A stretch of 64,000 nt of DNA, from NCBI RefSeq assembly GCF_000007345.1, contig NC_003552.1, positions 3,100,001 to 3,164,000 on the forward strand. The letters run 5' to 3'. Source of the DNA: Methanosarcina acetivorans C2A. Its GTDB lineage: Archaea > Halobacteriota > Methanosarcinia > Methanosarcinales > Methanosarcinaceae. Shown piece after piece: positions 39,201-46,704 of the stretch. The notes below the pieces were generated by a model that was not told the origin of the DNA, ran no database searches, and saw nothing but the letters and a program-made list of their open reading frames with translations. How positions within the stretch are numbered: the stretch's first letter is position 1; each line of letters opens with the position of its first letter. The translations under genes and the position numbers were made by a program.

Positions 39201-39932
39201 ATCCTTGTTCTGAACCATGATGGTCCGGTAAATACTGTTGTATTCAGTTCTGATGGAAAATATATTGCTACGGCGAGTGATGACAATACATCACGTTTAT
39301 GGGATACAGCTACAGGTGAAGAAATTTTTGTTCTGAACCATACTGATAGGGTAAATAATGTTGTGTTCAGTCCTGATGGAAAATATATTGCTACGGCAGG
39401 TGATGACAATACATCACGTTTGTGGGGTACAGCTACAGGTGAAAAAATCTTTGATATGAAACATGATGGTCCGGTAAATAATGTTGTGTTCAGTCCTGAT
39501 GGAAAATATGTTGCTACGGCGGGCTACGATAATACAGCATGTCTATGGGACACAGCTACAGGTGAAAAAATTTTTGTTCTGAACCATGCTGGTAGGGTAA
39601 ATACTGTTGTATTCAGTCCTGATGGAAAATATATTGCTACGGCAAGCGCTGACAAAGCGCGTTTATGGAATGCAACTACAGGTAAACAAATTTCCTATCT
39701 GAGACATGATAGTGGTGTGAATAATGTTGTGTTCAGTCCTGATGGAAAATACATCGCAACGGCGAGTGTCGACAAAACAGCAAGGTTGTGGACAGCAAAG
39801 TTGTGGATATCTGATACAGAAGATCTTATAGATGAAGCCAACAATCGTCTAACCCGGAATCTTAAACCAGAGGAATGGAAAGAATATATGGGCGATAAGC
39901 CGTATCACAAGAGATTTCCAAATTTACCATAA
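36231..39932 (+). CDS. STAND NTPase with membrane helix and 16 WD40 repeats
   Basis: 1233 aa. Residues 8-30 carry the nSTAND1 lead YVGPRPFEQEDKFIFFGRD; the P-loop is AQSGAGKTSLIN (47-58) and Walker B VIFDQFEEIF (140-149). A winged-helix/ARC2-like part runs to about 390 (GARWYELTHDGFIKPIL). An EKER coiled coil (about 397-450) and one membrane helix (AAISFLAILLALVAVF, about 458-473) follow, then 16 WD40 repeats of 41 residues (about 544-1196). This is an NLR-like signalling ATPase: repeats sense a ligand, the NTPase oligomerises, and effectors act. Start overlaps the truncated SIR2 gene by 14 bp. Partner effectors are probably the SIR2/CHAT proteins. Confidence 0.93.
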   Translation: MEEPEFQAYVGPRPFEQEDKFIFFGRDREARDLLSLVIAHNLVLVYAQSGAGKTSLINAGLIPLLKENRFEVFPVARVKGTPLRNIKTDEISNIYVLNTLTSWAEDEYDVERLTKMKLVDFLNEQERLQDEDGIPLPRAVIFDQFEEIFSLYQDRWKDREGFFEQISAALETDPLLRVVFVIREDFIAQLDPYVELLPERLRTRFHIERLRREAALLAIKEPLRDTGRSFAEGVAEKLVDDLLKIRVETTPGETTEVTGEFIEAVQLQVVCQNLWRELPPDVKQITFHHLKTYGNVEQELYRFYEEAIRTAAATAHIDEESLRRLFGEVLITTMGTRGMVYRAQESTGGIPNTAIDVLESMHLIRAEWRAGARWYELTHDGFIKPILSSNRVFNDELAEKERAEKERIEKERIEKEWAEKEWAEKERLEKERAEKERLEKELRAEKELAESKQLFYKRLAAISFLAILLALVAVFEWHQAKENAEEARASDLNLNSALLQGDPRNLDKSVLLAIESLKIHITSTADHLIRQGLLSMPHRVVILKHYSDVNNVVFSPDGKYVATASNDNTSRLWDVSTGKQIFVLNHTDPVRNVVFSPDGKYVATASADKTAGVWNTTTGEGISVLNHTGRVNNVVFSPDGKYIATASDDNTSRLWDTATGKQIFVLNQTDPVRNVVFSPDGKYIATASADNTSRLWDTTTGKQIFDMKHDGPVNIVVFSPDGKYVATASADKKARLWNATTGKKIFDMKHDSGINTVVFSPDGKYIVTASDDKTAGVWNTTTGKKIFDMKHDGSVNTVVFSPDGKYIATASADNTSRLWDTATGEKIFFLNHYGWVNTVVFSPDGKYVATASADKTAHLWDVSTGKQISYLRHDSGVNNVVFGPDGKYVVTASADKTADVWNTTTGEKIFVLNHTGRVNNAVFSPDGKYIATASADNTSRLWDTTTGKQIFVLNQTDPVRNVVFSPDRKYIATASDDNTSRLWDTATGKQILVLNHDGPVNTVVFSSDGKYIATASDDNTSRLWDTATGEEIFVLNHTDRVNNVVFSPDGKYIATAGDDNTSRLWGTATGEKIFDMKHDGPVNNVVFSPDGKYVATAGYDNTACLWDTATGEKIFVLNHAGRVNTVVFSPDGKYIATASADKARLWNATTGKQISYLRHDSGVNNVVFSPDGKYIATASVDKTARLWTAKLWISDTEDLIDEANNRLTRNLKPEEWKEYMGDKPYHKRFPNLP
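37862..39830 (+). repeat. Sixteen 123-bp DNA repeats coding the WD40 domain
   Basis: Each unit encodes H-x4-N-x-VVFSPDGKY-x-ATAS-x-D-x4-LW-x3-TG-x2-I and is almost identical in DNA to the others. Differences cluster at the first 2-5 residues, at positions 22-26, 31-32 and 36-41. Repeat n resembles repeat n+7 (1 and 8 alone carry WDVSTGKQ; 2 and 9 carry VWNTTTGE; 3-4 and 10-11 share HTGRVNN then QTDPVRN; 8-9 and 15-16 share ISYLRHDSGVNN). So a seven-blade block was duplicated. Repeat 15 has lost one codon. Confidence 0.92.
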
Positions 39933-40435
39933 ACGTTTGTAAATATAGGACTTACGCACTATATATGAAATCAAGCACATTCGGTGTTGTTACTGGTTTA
40001 GTGTTTATAAAGTTGGAGTTTTAATTCCGGGGCGTACGCACTTGAAGTACAAAAACAACAGCATTAAACTTACAACTTCCGAAAAGTCAACTTTTAATTG
40101 CGACGTCTACCGCGCTTTCAGGCAGGACAAAAACAGATTTTCGAGAAAAAATAGGAGTGTCTAAAGTAGTAAAACGGTTCGTAAATCAAATGAAGCCCTA
40201 CTGTACTCATTTCAGCTTATGTAGAGAGCATGTGGGATTAAAGTACAAAGATGGAAAAAGCGTTGAATGTAAAAATACACCTGCAAGAGAAGCAGGGATT
40301 ACAGATTCAAAGTGAACACTACGAAATCTTTTGACTTTCAGTGTTTTAAATCATCGATCATATGACACTGGACTACCAATTTTTTTCTCAACCATGTTAA
40401 TTTCTACGAAGGATTCTGTGACATGAAATGCGTTT
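39933..40435. other. Intergenic region with possible transposase remnant
   Basis: About 500 bp. GGACTTACGCAC at 39951 and CGTACGCAC at 40024 resemble ends common to some IS elements, and a similar GGACTCACGCACC lies at 44586. A short open stretch (about 40140-40310) is not identifiable. No gene is supported. Confidence 0.3.
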
Positions 40436-40780
40436 TTAAATCTGTCTAAATGACGAAATTGAATTGTCGGGTATACCAGCACTTTCCACCGAAGAATATT
40501 CTCCTGGTCCAAGATCCCAATAGCGACCTCCATAATTTATATATTCATAGAATCGCCATGTACCTGACTTGACCTTAATTGATGATATTTTGTCATTCAA
40601 GTTATCTCCAGCGCCTGGTTGATCAGAAGTAGCGTCAAAGCTTTTTCCCCCAAAGTTAACATGCTCGTATACAATTACTTCTGCTGCGTTTACTGTCCCG
40701 GCTGTTGCAGACATCGCAAAAAAGATCAGCAGTAAAACATACAGCACCTTCCTCACAATACCGAATATCTCTTTTCCCAT
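40436..40780 (-). CDS. Secreted beta/gamma-crystallin
   Basis: 114 aa from ATG 40780 (GGGAG upstream). Signal peptide at about 1-33 (VLYVLLLIFFAMSATAGTVNA), then a two-motif beta/gamma-crystallin domain: YEHVNFGGKSFDATS and YEYINYGGRYWDLGPGEYSSV. Both calcium-binding N/D-N/D-x-x-S/T-S motifs are present (NDKISS, DNSISS). Related M-crystallin of Methanosarcina binds Ca2+. It should act outside the cell as a small calcium-binding structural protein; a defensive or pore-forming role is not shown by sequence. Confidence 0.85.
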   Translation of the reverse strand: MGKEIFGIVRKVLYVLLLIFFAMSATAGTVNAAEVIVYEHVNFGGKSFDATSDQPGAGDNLNDKISSIKVKSGTWRFYEYINYGGRYWDLGPGEYSSVESAGIPDNSISSFRQI

Positions 40781-40798
40781 AAAATACCACACTCCCAA

Positions 40799-41046
40799 AA
40801 CTTATGTCTAAGACAGTTTTAATTTTTCAATCATTTTTTCCTGGCAGATAGCTTGATATTGTCAAATTAAATCAGTTTCGTAAATCATTTTTGCAGGTAT
40901 CGGAACCTGATCGTGTCCCCAAGTTATTGAACAGGATCCTTATAAATTAGTAATTCCTTTAAATTCCACATGTGATATTTATTCCTTCTGCCATTGCTGG
41001 ATTTCTTTGGAACCATTTTCTATTTTCAGAGTCAATTTTTAATCAT
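40799..41046. other. AT-rich spacer upstream of the crystallin gene
   Basis: No gene. It contains the crystallin promoter region and abuts the first of two tandem MITE-like elements. Confidence 0.4.
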
Positions 41047-41293
41047 AGAGGCTGTCTTAAAATTCAAACCATTTCTCCAGTTGGATAATGAGCAACTTTA
41101 ACTTAAAATTTAGATCGTAAATTTTCCCGAAATTCAGATACACATCGACCTTGAGATATCACTTTATCCCATCGGACTATATGCACTCAAAATATAAAAT
41201 CAAGTACGGTAAACATTAAATGCTACCGTGTTTCTGTTCAAATGCATGAGTCTTATCCTGGTTAGGATAAAGTTTAATTTTTAAACACGCTCT
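41047..41293. mobile_element. MITE-like element of a tandem pair, copy 1 (about 247 bp)
   Basis: Starts AGAGGCTGTCTTAAAATTCAAA and ends TTTAATTTTTAAACACGCTCT, which are imperfect inverted repeats. Internally it shares TACCGT.TTT..GT.CAAAT.CATGAGTC.TATCC with the next copy. Non-coding. Confidence 0.7.
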
Positions 41294-41294
41294 T

Positions 41295-41536
41295 AGAGGC
41301 TGTCTTAAAATTCAAATCATTTCTACATTTGGATAGTACGCATTGTTGATCTTAAGGTCACTCAGTAAATTAATTATATCTAACATATTAGCTCTATGCA
41401 TAATATCAAATGCATTAGACATCATGGTTAAAATTTAAACTTTAGACATTTAACGGTTCAATTCTACCGTTTTTTAGTCCAAATACATGAGTCCTATCCC
41501 AATTGTATAATTAAATTGAATTTTAAGACACGCTCT
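41295..41536. mobile_element. MITE-like element of a tandem pair, copy 2 (about 242 bp)
   Basis: Starts AGAGGCTGTCTTAAAATTCAAA and ends TTGAATTTTAAGACACGCTCT. It follows copy 1 directly and its right end interrupts a trypsin-like protease gene after the codons for GTGFLVSKS. Confidence 0.75.
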
Positions 41537-41621
41537 TAGAGACGAGAAATCCGGTTCCAACAACAATATCATCATTCCTGAGAATCTGAACGATTCCTGC
41601 AGTTAAACCTTCAGGTATCAT
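41523..41621 (-). pseudogene. N-terminal fragment of a trypsin-like protease, cut by a MITE
   Basis: ATG at 41621 gives MIPEGLTAGIVQILR, then NDDIVVGTGFLVSKSVS and a stop contributed by the MITE. The pattern I-V-x-I-L-x(5)-V-V-G-T-G-F-L-V-S is the first strand pair of trypsin-like peptidases found next to Trypco domains. The catalytic residues are all missing. About 100 bp downstream of the Trypco1-like remnant on the same strand. Confidence 0.6.
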
Positions 41622-41720
41622 GATGTCCCTGCTTGTTGGATTGTTCCATTATTTTAGAAACAGATTAAAATCAGAACACAGAAATGAAAATGATTTCAAT
41701 TTTTCGTGTTTTCAATTCTT

Positions 41721-41944
41721 TCAGGTCAAAGTCACATTAAAATTGGCACCCGTACCCGCTGCCATAAACATACCGGCTTTACAATACCAAGCGACTCTTC
41801 AAATGTTTGATTTGCGCCGTCTACAATCTCGCGAGATGTAGATGGACGTGAAACACGAACCGTTTCCCCTTTAACTTCAGTCTCTTCTGCTTCTACTAAT
41901 ACAGTACTGCCATCCTTCAGAGTGAATTTGACAAGGGGTTTCAT
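41721..41944 (-). pseudogene. Trypco1-like (CU044_2847 family) gene with internal deletion
   Basis: From ATG 41944: MKPLVKFTLKDGSTVLVEAE, then VRVSRPST and NQTFEESLGIVKP match the first part of the Trypco1 domain (trypsin-co-occurring domain 1). The sequence then jumps, with a frameshift, to AAGTGANFNVTLT and TGA at 41721-41723, which matches the family's C-terminal strand. About 35 residues are missing from the middle. Domains of this kind accompany trypsin-like proteases in NTP-dependent conflict systems, so this is probably a decayed part of the neighbouring STAND/SIR2/CHAT cluster. The frame is open to 41992 upstream. Confidence 0.6.
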
Positions 41945-42647
41945 AGAAAAACACGCCAAAAAATAGGTTTGTTTAGGATAATAAAATGTCACTATAAATA
42001 TAAAAAAATAATTATTGGATTCACAAGAAACAGAAGTAAGAAATCGAAGTTAATGAATAGTTACCTTCTCTGCAACTATTCAGCCAGGGTAAAATAATGT
42101 CAAGAGCTGCATTCAACTTTGTTGCGTATTCTTCTGGTTGGAAAATTCTCCCTTGAATTTGAAGAGGATACGAAAAAGGATTTTGTGGAAATAATGTGGA
42201 ACCAGGCACAGCTTCTTTTTTGTAGCCTTTCACATACCCTAACTACGCACATATACCTGAAGCTAATCTAAAAGGCCAGGACTTATCGATTGGGAAAGTA
42301 TAGTTTTTAGGACTTAAGGCGTGCAGGCCTTGCCTGTTGAAGAATAAGTTGCACATTAAGGATTAGCAGATTGAGAAATTAAATGAGTATATTCATAAGC
42401 AGGCTGTCCATATTCAAAGTTTGATCCATGGGAATACGGATGCATACGTTATTTCGCAGCGGGTCCTTATCCAGCGAGTTCCATACACAAAAGTTACTAT
42501 TTATGCATGTCACAAACCGCCTTTTTATTATTAATAACAATTGATCCGCTTTATACATAACTTATTTTCTTTATAACCGACGGCTTTCTACCTGTTTGCG
42601 TATCTTCATAAACGATAAGGTACAATAATAGCTTGGGGTGAATAATT
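41945..42647. other. Intergenic/decayed region
   Basis: A 70-codon minus-strand frame (42233-42021; GRIFQPEEYATKLNAALDII, LPWLNS) could be a fragment of an upstream gene of the Trypco cluster, but it is not identifiable. 42250-42480 resembles the remnant at 30440-30712. TATA-like signals precede the gene at 42648. Confidence 0.3.
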
Positions 42648-42872
42648 ATGCATAAATTAATAAAAATAGTGGGCTTTATCTTAGCGATAATAGGTTTTGC
42701 TCATATTGTAAAACACATCATGCACGGCAAAGAAAGTTGCCGTTGGTGTGGCTGGTATAAAATAAAAGTAGAAGACGAAAAACCAGCTGGTGAAACCGCA
42801 TCGTATAAGATAAAAGTAGAGGATGAAGAAAGAAAAGGTTCGAGGTATGGTTCTACTCCTGTCCGTTATTAA
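42648..42872 (+). CDS. Small membrane protein with CxxC and duplicated YKIKVEDE
   Basis: 74 aa. One N-terminal membrane helix (IVGFILAIIGFAHIVKHIM), then KESCRWCGW with a CxxC pair that could bind metal or be redox active, and two copies of YKIKVEDE in a charged tail. GGGGTG lies 8 nt before the ATG. No family recognised; the tail repeat and good ribosome site suggest it is real. Confidence 0.5.
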   Translation: MHKLIKIVGFILAIIGFAHIVKHIMHGKESCRWCGWYKIKVEDEKPAGETASYKIKVEDEERKGSRYGSTPVRY

Positions 42873-43205
42873 ACCCCAACCATAAATGGAAGGGTTATTC
42901 CAGGCCAGACCGTCATTCGTAGAAACACTTTAAAAAGTGAAGTTTGATTTTCGGGCACTCCGATATATTCGCCTGCCATCCCAAAAGTAAAGGATACTAT
43001 ATAAAGGACTCTGTAAATAAAGGACACTGTAAACGTTCAGATTACCACTAGAAGTCTGCACTATGGAACTGCAATAGACATATGTGCCATACTCTCTGTT
43101 TTTGAACTTGCAAATTCCCAATTGACCAGACAGGGAAATAGACCACGTGTCCGCTGAAGCCGTATTGGATACATGATGATAACTTCTTGCTATTCTCCGG
43201 TATCG
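42873..43205. other. Spacer between the small membrane protein and the CotH remnant
   Basis: About 330 bp, AT-rich; short minus-strand frames exist but none is recognisable. Confidence 0.35.
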
Positions 43206-43358
43206 CCGGCAAACTCGATATTGCTGGCATAAAAACAATAACCTTTCTCTGTCGAGCAAGAAAGCAAAATTGAATGGTTATTCACCAGTAGTTTAAATCC
43301 ACCGGATTTGACCAACTTTAACGGCTCTTTAACAACCTCATTTGAGAGGTCAGCTCAG
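43206..43358 (-). pseudogene. Decayed duplicate of a CotH gene 3' end
   Basis: Minus-strand pieces here repeat the end of the adjacent CotH gene: ELTSQM, then, after a frameshift, EPLKLVKSGGFKLLVNN, against ELTSQIEG and EQLKLVKSGGFQLIGEF in the intact gene. It then continues into SILLSCSTEKGYCFYASN. So a related gene or a partial tandem duplicate once stood downstream. Confidence 0.55.
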
Positions 43359-44546
43359 TTAGACCAGGGCTGCTGAGAATTCACCTATAAGTTGAAATCC
43401 TCCAGACTTTACCAGCTTTAACTGCTCTCTGACGCCTTCGATTTGCGAGGTCAGCTCTGTTAGACCAAGGCTGATGAGAATGTTCTGCATCTGGTCAATG
43501 TAGGGATTCAGCACGTTATTGTAGTTGCCTCGGTCAAAAATAGTGTTGGAATAATTTCTGATTTCCATCTTGAGTTTAGCAAGGCTGTTAGCGTCTTCAA
43601 GGACAAGCTTCCCGAGAACGGAGGCGTCATACAACTGGAACTTTTCGGTTTTTTGCAGTATCCGATCCACCCCCCATGGGATAAACTTAAATTTTACGTC
43701 GTTTACACTGGGAGTCTTCACAGCCACAACATCATTATAAATATATGCGTTGTTTAATTTGTTTGTATATCCGTCCCAGTGCTTCAAAAGAACTTCCATC
43801 GCAAAGAATCGAAGGAATTGATTGATGTCTATGACCTTCGCCATTCCTGACAACCCATTATCGGAAATTTCCGTGGTTGCAAGCTCCAGGTCTTTCATGT
43901 TGGAGTACTTAGACATACTTTCACAGCTGATCCGGTCAGCATCAATGATAGACTGGGTGAAATCTTCACCTTCTTCAATCTCATAAAGATTTCCCTCGTC
44001 GTTGTCATTGAAGTTGTTTTGTATGTGACGCTTTTTGATTGGCTCGATGTTCAGGTAAACACCGTAGTCCGTACCATTAACGTAAACTTTGGCAAAATTG
44101 CATCGCGAATACGGAAGACCAGCCTGTTTGAACAGGAAATATCCAAGCGGTTGCCTGATGTATGAAGGATCCTGCACACAGTTGTTAAGAGTAATATACT
44201 GTGTACCAACCAGACCCTCAATCGCTTTTTCATTGGAGGAAACGTATTTCGAAAAGTTCAGTTTCAACGATGGTTTTGATGTGCTAAAAGATCCGCAATA
44301 GGACTTTTTCCCGATCGCTACGGATTCAAAGCTGTGAAATCCTCCTGAAGGAAATGCAGAACCCGCAATTTCTACCGATGTAGTTTTAAACCAATCATAC
44401 CGATCTTCGGTGTAAGCATAGTTACATATCCCACCATATGGCTCCGCGTTTCTCAACGCTTCCCAGTCGCTTTGTGGCATGGTGATTCGAATAGTTACCA
44501 CATTGTTCATATCATAGAAATCGTTGCATAATTCTTGCTTGCTCAT
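43359..44546 (-). CDS. CotH-family protein kinase-like protein
   Basis: 395 aa, no signal peptide. It has the CotH pattern: N-terminal VVTIRITMPQSDWEALRN, the region IGKKSYCGSFSTSKPSLKLNFS, the Gly-loop-like VNGTDYGVYLNIEPIKKRHI, EGNLYEIEEGEDF, the helix NQFLRFFAMEVLLKHWDGYT with the catalytic-loop-like Asp, and the metal-binding-like PWGVDRILQ. Bacterial CotH is an atypical kinase that phosphorylates spore-coat proteins; secreted relatives are common next to polymers. The substrate here is unknown. AAAGGGAT precedes the ATG. Confidence 0.82.
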   Translation of the reverse strand: MSKQELCNDFYDMNNVVTIRITMPQSDWEALRNAEPYGGICNYAYTEDRYDWFKTTSVEIAGSAFPSGGFHSFESVAIGKKSYCGSFSTSKPSLKLNFSKYVSSNEKAIEGLVGTQYITLNNCVQDPSYIRQPLGYFLFKQAGLPYSRCNFAKVYVNGTDYGVYLNIEPIKKRHIQNNFNDNDEGNLYEIEEGEDFTQSIIDADRISCESMSKYSNMKDLELATTEISDNGLSGMAKVIDINQFLRFFAMEVLLKHWDGYTNKLNNAYIYNDVVAVKTPSVNDVKFKFIPWGVDRILQKTEKFQLYDASVLGKLVLEDANSLAKLKMEIRNYSNTIFDRGNYNNVLNPYIDQMQNILISLGLTELTSQIEGVREQLKLVKSGGFQLIGEFSAALV

Positions 44547-45372
44547 CCCTTTTCCCCCTTCCCACTTTTAATTTGACTAATAATAGGACTCACGCACCTG
44601 AGCGAAAAACCAAGCGCGATAAAAATTGCGTTTTAAATCCATAATTTTTAGATTAAATGGTATTCTCATTATTGATTTTTCAGTTCCATCGCATAAGTCA
44701 TATTTCCTATATTTTCAGCGATATAAAAAAATGGCAGAATATATATTAGGTGTTATAAAAATTTTATGTTTCGAAATTCTCTAGCAGCATTCCTTTCGGA
44801 TATAGGGATTAGCAGTACTTACACAGACCAGGTTGATAGAAAGCTTGAGCCTTGATATTCTCAACGAAGTCACGTCAAAAAATACAATCCTGTACATGTG
44901 CACTCACTTACACACGAATTAAAATTTTGGAAAAATATAGACTCCATCTAAAATGTGGGGTATAGTTTCAAAAACGCTATCAACAATGATTATCATCTTC
45001 TAAAGTCTACTGAATGCAGGTTACATGCAATCTTAGCTATAGGTTCTGAATACATTTTCTCCATTTCTTTTATATTACGTAATATATAATATAGGTAGAA
45101 TATTGAATTGGCAGACAAAACAAGGTAAGTAACCTGTTTAGAAAAAACAAGTTGCCTGCCAACATGAAATCAATAAAAATTTTAAGAAAAACAAGTTACC
45201 TCTCACATTCCGAGTTTTAATTTTTTATATTATTTTGCGAGACAAAAAATCTAATATTAGTGATGTTTTTGTTCGTAAATTACCTCTGTCTAAAATGTAA
45301 TTGGCACTTTTGAGAAAGGGGTCGGAATGTGAGTTATTTACCGAAAGTAGATACTTAGGGGGAGGAAAAGAG
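44547..45372. other. AT-rich divergent intergenic region
   Basis: About 825 bp between the CotH gene and the M4 protease gene. It includes GGACTCACGCACC (44586), similar to the sequence at 39951, and AAAAACAAGTTACCT-type imperfect direct repeats (about 45125-45205). No gene. Confidence 0.4.
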
Positions 45373-46443
45373 ATGAATAATTTCACAAAAGTGGGGTCGG
45401 ATAATAAATGTTTCTCAACGTTTATTCCACCTTATGTTCTTGATAATATGGCGAAAGCTGGAATTGAAGAAGCAAAGTCGACCATTCTGCAGAGCCAGTA
45501 TTTCCGGGAGAAAAGGACTGAGACTTCTAAAAAGATGGGAATGGAGGCTGGATTACCTAAAGCTGTTGTGCCAGTAGGCAGGGCATATGTGCAGGTATAT
45601 GATTCTGAAAATACAACAACGTTTCAAAAGACACTAAAGCGTGATCAAGGAGGGAATTCTTCTCCTACAGGCATTGAATCCGTGGATCTCACTTACGATT
45701 ACGTTAGCAAAGATCGCGATTTTTTAAAGGAGAAAGTAATAAACCGAAATTCCCTGGATAACAATGGCATGGATCTGATATGCAACGTACATTTCGGTGT
45801 AAAATACAATAACGCTTTTTGGGATGGCGAGCAAATCACTCTTGGTGATGGAGACGGCATAATATTCACCAACTTTTCCAAATCTCTTGATGTAATAGCT
45901 CATGAACTGGGTCATGGCGTTGTTCAGTTTACTGCTGACTTTGAATATCATGGTCAATCGGGCGCTTTGAATGAACATTTCGCTGATGTATTTGGAACGG
46001 TGATCACGCAGTGGGTCGAGAATCAGACTTCAGACAAAGCTGATTGGCTAATCGGTGACGAGATCATGGGGCCGGAATTATATGGAGAAGCCCTTCGTTC
46101 CATGAGTGAACCGGGAACTGCATATGATAACAGTATTTTAGGCAAGGATCCTCAACCTGCACATATGAAAGATATCTACACTGGCACTGGCGATAACGGT
46201 GGTGTGCACATCAACAGCGGCATTATGAATAAAGCTTTTTACCTCACAGCCATCGAAATAGGGACCGATCAAGCAGCTTTAATCTGGTATAATGCATTAC
46301 AGAACCTCTGGCCTACTGCAATTTTCAAGGAAGCTGTCGGGGAGATTGTAAAAGCTGCACGGATTCTTGCAAAAAACAACAAAGTAGACAAAGATGCGAC
46401 GCAAAGAGTAAGAACAGCTTTTAGGGAAGTAGGGCTATTTTAA
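45373..46443 (+). CDS. Protealysin-like M4 metalloprotease
   Basis: 356 aa from ATG 45373 (GGGGAGGAAAAGAG upstream; the frame is open from 45301 but the extra part lacks family features). No signal peptide. A short propeptide has the protealysin-type PPY motif (FIPPYVLDNMA), then the M4 domain: zinc motif VIAHELGHGV, second Glu in GALNEHFADVFG, and the active-site His in GGVHINSGIMNKAFYL. It is a compact thermolysin relative of the cytoplasmic/late-released protealysin group. An emfourin-like inhibitor is encoded about 200 bp downstream. Confidence 0.92.
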   Translation: MNNFTKVGSDNKCFSTFIPPYVLDNMAKAGIEEAKSTILQSQYFREKRTETSKKMGMEAGLPKAVVPVGRAYVQVYDSENTTTFQKTLKRDQGGNSSPTGIESVDLTYDYVSKDRDFLKEKVINRNSLDNNGMDLICNVHFGVKYNNAFWDGEQITLGDGDGIIFTNFSKSLDVIAHELGHGVVQFTADFEYHGQSGALNEHFADVFGTVITQWVENQTSDKADWLIGDEIMGPELYGEALRSMSEPGTAYDNSILGKDPQPAHMKDIYTGTGDNGGVHINSGIMNKAFYLTAIEIGTDQAALIWYNALQNLWPTAIFKEAVGEIVKAARILAKNNKVDKDATQRVRTAFREVGLF

Positions 46444-46483
46444 ATTAGATTAATGGGAACAAAGCTAATTAATGTAGAAAATC

Positions 46484-46555
46484 GGCTTCATACCGTGAAT
46501 TGGCTTCATACCGTGAATTGGCTTCATACCGTGAATTGGCTTCATACCGTGAATT
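46484..46555. repeat. 18-bp tandem repeat, four exact copies
   Basis: GGCTTCATACCGTGAATT four times without mismatch, between the protease stop and the inhibitor leader. Confidence 0.92.
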
Positions 46556-46587
46556 GAGTTCTGAGACAGCCAATGAGGAGGAATTTT

Positions 46588-46704
46588 ATGGATTGCTTCC
46601 AGTGCCTTGTAAAAGTGTTGGGAGCTTTCCATAATCATATAGGAGCAAGATGGTCATGCACATCGACTTTGAAAGTTCAGGTGGATATGCCAATATTAAG
46701 TTAA
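46588..46704 (+). CDS. Possible 38-aa leader peptide overlapping the inhibitor gene
   Basis: ATG at 46588 after GAGGAGGAATTTT, a better ribosome site than that of the inhibitor. It reads MDCFQCLVKVLGAFHNHIGA and ends at TAA 46704, overlapping the inhibitor start in another frame. It could couple translation of the inhibitor, or be chance. Confidence 0.3.
   Translation: MDCFQCLVKVLGAFHNHIGARWSCTSTLKVQVDMPILS

Noticed and set aside
37865..39409. Several minus-strand frames in the WD40 region with repeated VVFHTPAVLSALAVATYFPS-like text
   Set aside because: They are the antisense reading of the 123-bp repeats and are broken by stops between units.
46484..46555. Possible CRISPR-like or att repeat
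   Set aside because: Four exact 18-bp copies with no spacers; simple tandem repeat.
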